Below are positions 56,815 to 64,000 of a DNA stretch of 64,000 bases, in pieces. The position numbers and the translations under genes were made by a program. Below the pieces are notes generated by a model that searched no databases, was not told where the DNA came from, and was given only the letters and a program-made list of their open reading frames with translations. The stretch spans positions 1-64,000 of the forward strand of contig NZ_JASNRD010000014.1 of the NCBI RefSeq assembly GCF_030412015.1, written 5' to 3'. How positions within the stretch are numbered: position 1 is the stretch's first letter; every line of letters starts with the position of its first letter. Origin of the DNA: Massilia sp. YIM B02763. Lineage in GTDB: Bacteria > Pseudomonadota > Gammaproteobacteria > Burkholderiales > Burkholderiaceae_D.

Positions 56815-56907
56815 CAAACGTCGCGCTTCACAGGCGGATCGATCGTCATCCGAGGCGGCCGTCGCCAGCATTTCCATCCTAAACAAACGGATTTTTTAAG
56901 TAATCCT

Positions 56908-57110
56908 TTGATTCCCGTTAAGAGAATGGTGATAATGTCACGCCGCTAACGCTGCTGCCCGGCATTGTTTTTGCATGCCGGAAAGCCGCGCAAGCCCGTA
57001 CCCAAGAGGAGACATCGCGCGTGTGTCGGTCGAGAACGACACGATCGCTCTGCGGCGGCGCACACAATAACGAGGGTCCGGGATCTATCTACTATCGATT
57101 GGAGAAAGCA
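56908..57110 (+). promoter_or_regulatory. Promoter and long structured leader of the APC permease
   Basis: TTGATT (56908-56913), 17 bases, then GATAAT (56931-56936) make a good sigma-70 promoter. The predicted start is near 56943, so the leader to GTG 57111 is about 168 bases. It includes CCGGCAT/ATGCCGG (56959-56981) and GTGTCG/CGACAC (57023-57042) hairpins. I cannot match it to a known riboswitch. It also contains an AAGAGGAG before an in-frame GTG at 57021. Confidence 0.55.
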
Positions 57111-58508
57111 GTGAGTCTTTTCAGAACCAAGAATCTCGACAACATGGTCGCGTCCGCCGCTACCCCTGGCGGACTGAAGAAGGTACTGGGTCCGACCGAC
57201 CTGATCCTGATGGGCATCGGCGCCATCATCGGTACCGGTATCTTCGTGCTGACCGGCGCGGGCGCGCTGACTGCGGGCCCGGCACTGACGGTGTCCTTCA
57301 TCGTCGCCGCCATCGCCTGCGGGTTCGCGGCGATGTGCTATGCCGAGTTCGCATCGACCGTGCCGATCGCCGGTTCGATCTATACCTACAGCTATGCGGT
57401 GCTGGGCGAACTGGTGGCGTGGATGATCGGCTGGGACCTGCTGCTCGAGTACGGCCTCGCCACGTCGACCGTCGCCAGCGGCTGGTCGGGCTATTTCCAA
57501 TCGCTGATGGCCGGTTTCGGCCTCGAGATTCCCAAGGTGCTGTCGGCCGCGCCGGGCGCGCTGCCGGGCGTGCAGACCTATATGAACCTGCCGGCCCTGT
57601 GCATCATGCTGCTGCTGACCTGGATGCTGTCGCTGGGCGTGCGCGAATCGGCGCGCGTGAACAACGTCATGGTGATCATCAAGACCGTGGTCGTGCTGCT
57701 GTTCATCTTCGTGGGCTTCAAGCACGTGGCGCCGGCCAACTGGCACCCGTTCGCCCCGTTCGGCGTGAACGGCATCATGAGCGCCGCCGCCGTCGTGTTC
57801 TTCGCCTTCATCGGCTTCGACGCCGTGACCTCGGCCGCCGAGGAAGTCAAGCGTCCGGAGCGTGACCTGCCGATCGGCATCATCGGTTCGCTGCTGATCT
57901 GCACCGTCCTGTACGTGATCGTGGCCGGCATCATGACCGGCATCGTCCCGTTCAAGCTGTTCGAAGGCGTCGACCATCCGGTCTCGCTGGCCCTGCAGCA
58001 CGCGGGCGAGAACTGGTTCGCCGGCTGGATCGACCTGGGCGCGATCCTGGGCATGACCACCGTGATCCTGGTGATGGCCTACGGCCAGACCCGCATCATC
58101 TTCGCCATGTCGCGCGACGGCTTGCTGCCGGCCAAGCTGTCGACCGTGCATCCGAAATACGGTACCCCGTTCTTCGCCACCTGGATGGTCGGCATCGTGT
58201 TCGGCCTGATGGCCGCCTTCGTGCCCCTGAACGTGCTGGCCGAGCTGGTCAACATCGGCACGCTGGCCGCGTTCTGCCTGGTGTCGGTGGCCGTGATCGT
58301 GCTGCGCAAGAAGCGTCCGGACCTGAAGCGCGCCTTCCGCTGCCCGGGCGTGCCCGTCGTGCCGGCGATCGCCGTGATCTTCTGCCTGGCGCTGATGTCC
58401 TTCCTGTCGGCCATTACCTGGATCGCCTTCGGCATCTGGCTGGCGATCGGCCTGGTCGTGTATTTCGGCTACGCGCGTTCGCGCTCCAAGCTGCATGTCC
58501 AGCAATAA
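57111..58508 (+). CDS. APC-superfamily amino acid permease (CAT/YhdG type)
   Basis: A 465-residue transporter with about 12 TM helices. TM1 is LMGIGAIIGTGIFVLTG, the classic APC motif; IAGSIYTYSYAVLGELVAWMIG and FFAFIGFDAVTSAAEEVKRP mark the cationic amino acid transporter-like group. The start is GTG 57111 with GGAG 6 bases upstream and MSLFRTKNLDNM-like wording that fits the family; an in-frame GTG at 57021 would add 30 residues. The gene is monocistronic, with a promoter with long leader upstream and a terminator downstream. The substrate is probably a cationic or neutral amino acid. Confidence 0.92.
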   Translation: MSLFRTKNLDNMVASAATPGGLKKVLGPTDLILMGIGAIIGTGIFVLTGAGALTAGPALTVSFIVAAIACGFAAMCYAEFASTVPIAGSIYTYSYAVLGELVAWMIGWDLLLEYGLATSTVASGWSGYFQSLMAGFGLEIPKVLSAAPGALPGVQTYMNLPALCIMLLLTWMLSLGVRESARVNNVMVIIKTVVVLLFIFVGFKHVAPANWHPFAPFGVNGIMSAAAVVFFAFIGFDAVTSAAEEVKRPERDLPIGIIGSLLICTVLYVIVAGIMTGIVPFKLFEGVDHPVSLALQHAGENWFAGWIDLGAILGMTTVILVMAYGQTRIIFAMSRDGLLPAKLSTVHPKYGTPFFATWMVGIVFGLMAAFVPLNVLAELVNIGTLAAFCLVSVAVIVLRKKRPDLKRAFRCPGVPVVPAIAVIFCLALMSFLSAITWIAFGIWLAIGLVVYFGYARSRSKLHVQQ

Positions 58509-58545
58509 ATAAAGTGTGTGCCGCGGCTGCCGCGGCGGACTCGGA

Positions 58546-58571
58546 AGGGCGGCCGCGAGCCGCCCTTTTTC
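58546..58571 (+). terminator. Rho-independent terminator of the APC permease
   Basis: AGGGCGGC pairs with GCCGCCCT around CGCGA, followed by TTTT, 38 bases after the stop codon. Confidence 0.9.
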
Positions 58572-58735
58572 ATGGATTGACGCATTGCCATCAGGAATGA
58601 ATATAAAAATATCTTTCTTGAAATGAATGCATTTTTTGTAATCATTGTCCGACAACGAGGAGGGGAGCGTACCGATTACGTCCTCATGCACCGGTCCGCA
58701 TAATCGAGGTAGAACAGTTACCAAAAAGATTTGCC

Positions 58736-60196
58736 ATGACCTCTACGTTTGCCATCGAGAGCACGAATGCGCGTACCACCCCGGAGACACGCGCCGCCAT
58801 CCCCGCCCTGGATTCGAAAGCACTTTATTTTGCACTGCTGGACAATCCGGCCGAGCATGTGGAAGCCGCGCGCGCCTACCTGCGCGCGCAGATCGAGGCC
58901 ACCCGCGCCGAACCGGACGAGCTGCCGGATGCGCCGTGGCAACTGCCGGGCTGGATCCAGGGCCGTTCCGAAGCCGTGGGCCTGTCCTACCGCGAATACC
59001 TGGCTGCGCGCAAGAACGGCGCGCCGCGCCGTTATTTTTCGAACAAATCGCACGCCCTGTACTTCCTGAAGGGCGCTGCGCCGACCAAGCTGGTCGACGG
59101 CGCCTGGCTGTACGGCGTGCTGTCGCGCTGGGAAAACCCGGACTACCACCCGCTGATCAAGACCTATCTCGAAGAGCTCGGCGACGGCGTGCCGGACAAG
59201 AACCACGTCACGCTGTACCGCCGCCTGCTGGCCGCCCACGGCTGCGAGCATTGGGAAGGCCTGTCCGACGACTACTTCGTCCAGGGCGCGATCCAGCTGG
59301 CGCTGGCCTACTGCGCCGACCAGTTCCTGCCGGAAGTCGTCGGCTTTAACCTGGGCTATGAACAGCTGCCGCTGCACCTCTTGATCACGTCCTACGAACT
59401 GAACGAGCTGGGCATCGACCCCTACTATTTCACGCTGCACGTCACCGTCGACAATGCCGGCAGCGGCCACGCCCACAAGGCCGTCCAGGCCGTGCGCAGC
59501 CTGGCGGCCCAGTCGAGCGACCCGGCCGCGTTCTGGCGCCGCGTGCTGGACGGCTACCGCCTGAACGACCTGGGCGCCTGCACCACCTCCATCATCGGCT
59601 CGTTCGACCTGGAGGCGGAGCTGGTCGAGATCTTCACGGCGAAGGCGGCCATCGGCAAGAACATGCATTCGGATTACTGCCGCGTGGCCGGCCGTTCCGT
59701 CAACGACTGGCTGTCCGAACCGGCCGATATTCCCGCCTTCCTGAAGGCGATGGAAGACGCGGGCTGGATCCAGCGCGGCGAACCGGTCGAGAACAGCCGC
59801 TTCTGGCGCCTGATCCAGGGCGAGCGCGCCGAGATGTTCGGCGTGTTCTCCGCCTACGAGCAGGAAGTGCTGCGCGACTGGATCACGAGCACCCGCGACG
59901 ACGTCAAGACGAGCCGCACGGGCCGCGTCCTGTCCCACCGCGCGCGCCAGCGCACGCTGGACAAGCTGAACCAGCAGGGGGAGCGCAGCGGCTACCCCGA
60001 ACGGGGCCTGATCCGGCGCCGTAGCGCCGGCACGGGCGGCGACAGCGAACTGATCCAGCTGGAAGAGCGCGTTGCCAACGCCGCGGGCAAATCCGAGGCG
60101 ATGTCCATGCTGGCGCGCCTGATGTCGCCTTCCGTGCATCATACGGCTATCGGCCTCATGGCGACCCGCATGTATTCCAAACTGCTCGACGCCTGA
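58736..60196 (+). CDS. Haem-oxygenase-like iron-containing redox enzyme upstream of cphA
   Basis: A 486-residue soluble protein. Residues about 150-350 look like the haem-oxygenase-like diiron fold (iron-containing redox enzyme family): E209 and H214 in GYEQLPLHLL, and H235-x3-D239-x5-H245 in LHVTVDNAGSGHAHKA are candidate iron ligands. Members of this superfamily carry out N-oxygenation or C-C cleavage of amino acid-derived substrates. The N-terminal 120 and C-terminal 110 residues have no recognised domain. It lies 83 bp upstream of cphA on the same strand. No ribosome site is seen before ATG 58736. The 164-bp upstream gap is AT-rich with a weak TTACGT-N17-CATAAT pair. Confidence 0.8.
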   Translation: MTSTFAIESTNARTTPETRAAIPALDSKALYFALLDNPAEHVEAARAYLRAQIEATRAEPDELPDAPWQLPGWIQGRSEAVGLSYREYLAARKNGAPRRYFSNKSHALYFLKGAAPTKLVDGAWLYGVLSRWENPDYHPLIKTYLEELGDGVPDKNHVTLYRRLLAAHGCEHWEGLSDDYFVQGAIQLALAYCADQFLPEVVGFNLGYEQLPLHLLITSYELNELGIDPYYFTLHVTVDNAGSGHAHKAVQAVRSLAAQSSDPAAFWRRVLDGYRLNDLGACTTSIIGSFDLEAELVEIFTAKAAIGKNMHSDYCRVAGRSVNDWLSEPADIPAFLKAMEDAGWIQRGEPVENSRFWRLIQGERAEMFGVFSAYEQEVLRDWITSTRDDVKTSRTGRVLSHRARQRTLDKLNQQGERSGYPERGLIRRRSAGTGGDSELIQLEERVANAAGKSEAMSMLARLMSPSVHHTAIGLMATRMYSKLLDA

Positions 60197-60220
60197 CGTT
60201 TACAACAGAAGCTTTACCCT

Positions 60221-60257
60221 GGGACGCGGCCGCCGGCACCACCGGCGGCCGCGTCCC
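60221..60257. other. Perfect 16-bp hairpin between the iron enzyme and cphA
   Basis: GGGACGCGGCCGCCGG and its exact complement flank CACCA. It lies in the 83-bp gap, 24 bases after the first stop and 22 before the cphA start codon, and has no T-run. It might end the first transcript, or protect mRNA ends to give unequal expression in a shared operon. Confidence 0.75.
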
Positions 60258-60279
60258 GTTGTCCAGAACGAGGAATCCT

Positions 60280-62913
60280 GTGCACATACTTGAACAACGC
60301 TTCCTGCGTGGCCCGAACATCCACGCGGAATCCCCATGCCTGCTGTCCGTGCTCGACCTCGACGACTTGTACGGCGTCTCCACCCGCGATATCCCCCAGT
60401 TCACCGTCGCCTTGCTCGATCTGCTGCCGTCGCTGGCGGACTACCTGGTGCCGACCGGGCAACCGGGCGGCTTCGCGCAGCGCCTGCGCGAGGGCACCTA
60501 TCTCGCCCGCGTCGTGGAACACGTGACCCTCGGCCTGCAATGCCTGGCCGGCGCGCCAGTCGCCTTCGGCCGCACGCGTCCCGTGACGGGCAAGCCGGGC
60601 CAGTACCGCGTGGTCGTCGCCTACCTGCAGGAAAAGGTGGCGCAGCCGGCCTTCGCCCTGGCCGTCGACATCGTCGACGCACTGGCCCACGGCAAGCCGT
60701 TCGACCTGGAGCCGCGCCTGCAGGAATTGCGCGACGTGGCCGAACACTATGCGATCGGCACCAGCACGGCAGCCGTGCTGGCGGCCGCGCAGGAACGCGG
60801 CATTCCCGTGCAGCGCATCACCGAGGATGCCAACCTGTTCCAGTTGGGCTGGGGTGCGAAGCAGAAGCGCATCCAGGCCACCGTCACGGGCGACACGAGC
60901 ACCATCGCCGTGCGCATCGCCGGCGACAAGCAGCTGACCAAGCAATTGCTGCAGGAAGCGGGCGTGCCCGTGCCCCAGGGCGAAACCGTCACGACGATCG
61001 AGGATGCGCTGCGCGTGGCGCGCAAGCTGGCGGTGCCCGTCACCGTCAAGCCGCTCGACGCCAACCAGGGCAAGGGCGTGACCGTCGACTGCCGCACGGA
61101 CAGCGAAGTCGAGCAGGCCTACGCGTTCGCGCGCAAGCATGGCCGCCGCGTCATCGTCGAACGCTTCGTCGAGGGCGCCGACTACCGCGTGCTGGTCGCC
61201 GGGGGCAAGGTGGCGGCCGCTTCGTGCCGGCGCCCGGCCCATGTCGTGGGCGACGGCATCAGCACCGTGCGTGACCTGGTCGACGCGGAAAACGCGAATC
61301 CCGCGCGCGGCGCCGGCCACACGAACATCCTGACGAAGATCGCGCTCGACGCCCACGCCGAGGACCTGCTGCGCAAGCAGGGCTACGTGCCGGACGCCGT
61401 CCCGCCGGCCGGCGCCACCGTCTATTTGCGCGGCAACGCCAACCTGTCGACTGGCGGCACCGCCGAGGACGTGACGGACCTGCTGCCGGAATCCACGCGC
61501 CGCCTGTGCGTGCGCGCCGCCGCCAAGATCGGCCTGGACGTGGCCGGCATCGACATCGTATGCCGCGACATCGCCGTGCCGCTGGACGAGCAGGGCGGCG
61601 CCGTCATCGAGGTCAATGCCGCGCCGGGCATCCGCATGCACCAGCATCCGAGCAGCGGCCAGGCGCGCGATGCGGGCGACGCCATCGTCGAGGGCATGTT
61701 CGGCCATGGCGACGGCCGCATTCCCGTCATCGCCCTGACCGGCACCAACGGCAAGACCACCACCACGCTGCTGATGGCGCACACGGTGCGCCTGGCCGGC
61801 CGCGTCACCGGGGTGACGACCACGCACGGCGTCTACATCGACGGCAAGCAGGTGGCGAGCGGCGATTGCACCGGCTACTGGTCGGCACGCACCGTGCTCG
61901 CCTCGCCCGACGTGGAATTCGCCGTGCTGGAAACGGCGCGCGGCGGCATCCTCAAGCGCGGCCTCGCGTTCGACCGCTGCGACGTCGGCATCGTGCTGAA
62001 CGTGGCGGCCGACCACCTGGGCCTGGACGGCGTCGACACGATCGAGGACCTGGCCCAGGTGAAGGCCGTGGTGCCGATGTCGGCGTCGCGCGCCGTCGTG
62101 CTCAATGCGGAGGATCCGCTGTGCGTGGCCATGGCGCGCCGCATCCACCCGGACGTCGAGATCGTCTACTTCGCGATGGAGGCCGACAATCCCGTGCTGC
62201 TGCGCCACCTGGAAGAGGGCGGCCGCGCCACCTATTTCCAGGACAACGCCATCGTCGTCGCCGACGCGACCTACCACCAGGAGCTGCTGCGCGTGGAATC
62301 CATGCCCATCGCCTTCGGCGGCCGCGCGCGCTACAACATCGCCAACGCGCTGGCCGCGGCGGCGGGCCTGATGGCGTCCGGTTTCACCAACCTCCAGATC
62401 GCGACCGGCCTGTCGACCTTCGTCAGCGACGGCAAGACCAATCCGCTGCGTACCAACGTGTTCGACGTGCGCGGCGTGACGGTCATCGTCGACTATGCGC
62501 ACAACAAGGCGGCGTATTCCGCCCTCGTCGAGATGGCGCGCGCGCTGCTGCCGGGCCAGTTGGTCGGCATCGTCACGGCGCCCGGCGACCGGCGCGACGC
62601 CGACCTGATGGACGTGGGCCGCGTGTGCGGGGCCGGCTTCGACGAACTGGTCGTCTACGATTCGGCGCCGCGCGGCCGGCCCGCTGGCGAGGCCGTGGAC
62701 CTGATCCTGCGCGGCGCCGAGGAAGTGGTCGGCGTGTCGGACACGCTGCGCCGCGAACTGGACGTGGGCAAGGCGGTGCGCCTGGGCCTGTCGCTGTGCG
62801 AACGGGGCGACGTGCTGGTGTTCGCCTGCGGTTCCTCGCTGGACGTGTTCGTGGAAGCGATCCGGGAGATGGATCCGGAGAGTGCGCAAAAGATCGCGGC
62901 GCAGGTGGGATAA
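60280..62913 (+). CDS. cphA: Cyanophycin synthetase
   Basis: Polymerises aspartate and arginine into cyanophycin with ATP, non-ribosomally, in the cytoplasm. The 877-residue length is typical of CphA. An N-terminal domain (about 1-160) is followed by an ATP-grasp domain (about 210-480: VTVKPLDANQGKGVTVDC, EVNAAPGIRMHQHPS), which adds Asp, and a Mur ligase-like domain (about 485-870) with P-loop GTNGKTTTT, ADHLGLDG and NVFDVRGVTVIVDYAHN, which adds Arg. Start GTG 60280 (VHILEQRFLRGPNIH) with GAGGA 5 bases upstream; a TTG at 60259 is in frame. A second, convergent cphA-like gene follows. Cyanophycinase is not seen. Confidence 0.95.
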   Translation: MHILEQRFLRGPNIHAESPCLLSVLDLDDLYGVSTRDIPQFTVALLDLLPSLADYLVPTGQPGGFAQRLREGTYLARVVEHVTLGLQCLAGAPVAFGRTRPVTGKPGQYRVVVAYLQEKVAQPAFALAVDIVDALAHGKPFDLEPRLQELRDVAEHYAIGTSTAAVLAAAQERGIPVQRITEDANLFQLGWGAKQKRIQATVTGDTSTIAVRIAGDKQLTKQLLQEAGVPVPQGETVTTIEDALRVARKLAVPVTVKPLDANQGKGVTVDCRTDSEVEQAYAFARKHGRRVIVERFVEGADYRVLVAGGKVAAASCRRPAHVVGDGISTVRDLVDAENANPARGAGHTNILTKIALDAHAEDLLRKQGYVPDAVPPAGATVYLRGNANLSTGGTAEDVTDLLPESTRRLCVRAAAKIGLDVAGIDIVCRDIAVPLDEQGGAVIEVNAAPGIRMHQHPSSGQARDAGDAIVEGMFGHGDGRIPVIALTGTNGKTTTTLLMAHTVRLAGRVTGVTTTHGVYIDGKQVASGDCTGYWSARTVLASPDVEFAVLETARGGILKRGLAFDRCDVGIVLNVAADHLGLDGVDTIEDLAQVKAVVPMSASRAVVLNAEDPLCVAMARRIHPDVEIVYFAMEADNPVLLRHLEEGGRATYFQDNAIVVADATYHQELLRVESMPIAFGGRARYNIANALAAAAGLMASGFTNLQIATGLSTFVSDGKTNPLRTNVFDVRGVTVIVDYAHNKAAYSALVEMARALLPGQLVGIVTAPGDRRDADLMDVGRVCGAGFDELVVYDSAPRGRPAGEAVDLILRGAEEVVGVSDTLRRELDVGKAVRLGLSLCERGDVLVFACGSSLDVFVEAIREMDPESAQKIAAQVG

Positions 62914-62929
62914 GGAAGATCGGCAATGA

Positions 62930-62966
62930 AAAGCCGCCCGTGCTTGCGCAGGGGCGGCTTTTTTTG
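62930..62966 (+). terminator. Rho-independent terminator of cphA
   Basis: AAAGCCGCCC pairs with GGGCGGCTTT across about 12 bases and is followed by further T residues. It may also work for the convergent cphA-like gene given the A-run on the left. Confidence 0.88.
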
Positions 62967-62983
62967 TGACGCAACCGTTAAAA

Positions 62984-63072
62984 GACGTCGCCCCCACGCA
63001 GGCGGGGACCCAAGTTCCGCGCGCGCCATCGCTGCGCATGAAAACCGGGTCCCTGCCTGCGCAGGGACGACA
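62984..63072. repeat. REP-like composite element between convergent cphA genes
   Basis: A left imperfect hairpin (GTCGCCCCC...GGCGGGGAC, 62987-63008), CCCAAGTTCC (63009-63018), then ACCGGGTCCC leading to a right perfect hairpin, GTCCCTGC-CTGC-GCAGGGAC (63049-63068). CCCAAGTTCC and the GGGTCCC segment recur at 32815-32855, and the right stem matches part of the 3604-3633 hairpin. Confidence 0.75.
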
Positions 63073-63085
63073 TGTCGGCGTTAAC

Positions 63086-64000
63086 TCAGACCGCTTCGGC
63101 CGCAATCCTGCGCGCCGTCTCCGGCGACGTCGGCCGGATCGCCTCCGTCAGTTCCGTGATCGACGAGCCGCAGCCGAACACCAGCACGTCGCCGGGCTCG
63201 CAGCGCGCCAGCCCGGCGCGGATCGCCTTGTGCACGTCCAGCTCCACCTGCAGGTGGTCGGCCTCGAACTTGGCCAGTTGCGCGCCCTGCACCAGCAGCT
63301 GGGACACGGCGCCGGAGGCGCGGCCGCGGTTCTCCGTCTCGTAGACGACCAGCTCGTCGAAGCCGGCGGCGCAGGTCGCGCCGATGTCGACCAGGTCGCC
63401 GTCGCGGCGGTCGCCCGGCGCGGCGACGACGCCGACCAGGCGGCCCGGCGTCATCGCGCGCGCCGTCTCGGCCAGCGCGGCGTAGGCGGCCGCATTGTGG
63501 GCGTAGTCGACGATGACGGTAACGCCGTCCACGTCGAAGACGTTCGAGCGCAGCGGATTATGCTTCCAGTCCGAGACGAAGGTGCGCAGGCCGTCGGCGA
63601 TTTCCAGGTTGCCGAAGCCGGTCGCGGCCAGCGCCGCCGCCGCCGCCAGGCTGTTTGCGATGTTGTAGCGGGCCGCGCCCTTGAGGGTGACGGGCATGGT
63701 GCGCACGTCCAGCAGCGCTTCATGGCGGCTGGCGCCGGCCAGCACGATGCTGTTGTCCTGCAGGTACACGGCGCGGCCGCCTTTTTCCAGGTGGCGCAGC
63801 AGCACAGGGTTGTCGGCGTCCAGCGCGAAGTACAGCACCTCGACGCCCGGATCCAGCTGGCCGGCCATCGCCACGCAATGGTCGTCCTCGGCATTCAGCA
63901 CGACGGCGCGGCGCGCGCGCCGGGCGATGACGCTCTTCACGCGCGCCAGCTCCTCGACGCTGTCGATGCCGTCCAGGCCCAGGTGGTCGGCGGAGACGTT
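63086..64000 (-). CDS. Second cyanophycin synthetase-like gene (partial, cut by window end)
   Basis: Only the last 304 residues are in the window; the reading frame runs off the end without a start (a GTG at 63940 is internal). Visible is the Mur ligase-like C-terminal domain of a CphA-type protein: ADHLGLDGIDSVEELARVK at the edge, then LEKGGRAVYLQDNSIVLAG, NVFDVDGVTVIVDYAHNAAAY and APGDRRDGDLVDIGATC. The order matches the corresponding part of cphA (61980-62913) with many identities. It is convergent with cphA, 172 bp between stops. Whether the ATP-grasp half is present, hence cphA2 or a second cphA1, cannot be decided here. Confidence 0.88.
   Translation of the reverse strand, partial: NVSADHLGLDGIDSVEELARVKSVIARRARRAVVLNAEDDHCVAMAGQLDPGVEVLYFALDADNPVLLRHLEKGGRAVYLQDNSIVLAGASRHEALLDVRTMPVTLKGAARYNIANSLAAAAALAATGFGNLEIADGLRTFVSDWKHNPLRSNVFDVDGVTVIVDYAHNAAAYAALAETARAMTPGRLVGVVAAPGDRRDGDLVDIGATCAAGFDELVVYETENRGRASGAVSQLLVQGAQLAKFEADHLQVELDVHKAIRAGLARCEPGDVLVFGCGSSITELTEAIRPTSPETARRIAAEAV

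Noticed and set aside
60214-63105. 963-codon frame opposite cphA
   Set aside because: Low-complexity His/Arg/Gln-rich translation that spans a terminator and a repeat; the cphA frame is clearly the real one.

Overview
The window reads as a chromosomal segment of a high-GC betaproteobacterium, most likely Oxalobacteraceae of the Massilia/Telluria/Duganella type. This is inferred from the gene order gloB / methyltransferase / rnhA / dnaQ / tRNA-Val, the strong G/C third-position bias, the many c-di-GMP proteins and the character of the recognisable proteins. No database was consulted. I see no insertion sequence, prophage, CRISPR array, rRNA or integration scar. Gene density is high, and most long open frames opposite the genes are GC-driven shadows.

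Layout. 1-7 kb: two c-di-GMP signalling proteins and an HDOD protein around aroC. 7-10.6 kb: aidB, upp with an Hpt gene, and a cold-shock gene. 10.6-16.5 kb: a LysR regulator divergent from aceB, then gloB, a methyltransferase, rnhA, dnaQ and tRNA-Val(CAC). 16.5-24 kb: an exported methyltransferase, a large TonB-dependent receptor and the beta-ketoadipate genes pcaR | pcaIJF with a clear PcaR-type operator. 24-31.5 kb: a NarL-type two-component pair, an outer-membrane protein and a tripartite efflux operon. 31.6-32.7 kb: lldD.

32.8-41.8 kb is the most interesting region. It is a complete Nit1C-type cluster (nitrilase, radical SAM, AIR-synthase-like, GNAT, flavoprotein, glycosyltransferase and two small families of the MSMEG_0570 and MSMEG_0572 types), known from Pseudomonas cyanide assimilation and cyanobacterial nitrogen-starvation work. 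A MocR-type (GntR-aminotransferase) regulator is divergent from it. Three sigma-54 type promoters (GG-N10-GC) can be read: one before each of the two nit sub-operons and one, with a perfect core, before the MocR gene. Repeats related to TTGWATGGA lie upstream of these promoters and look like activator sites. The cluster therefore appears to be under RpoN control.

42-44.2 kb: galT-galK. 44.2-49.5 kb: a signalling block of HTH-AAA ATPase, FHA-like sigma-54 activator, a small unknown protein and a Ser/Thr kinase with TPRs, of locally lower GC. 49.6-58.5 kb: AI-2E family membrane protein, a Tat-like exported methyltransferase, two APC permeases, a zinc dehydrogenase, a LysE-type exporter and a metallophosphoesterase. 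58.7-64 kb: a haem-oxygenase-like iron enzyme, cyanophycin synthetase cphA and, convergent to it, a second cphA-like gene cut by the window end. A dispersed palindromic repeat marks three convergent gene junctions (3.6, 32.8 and 63.0 kb).
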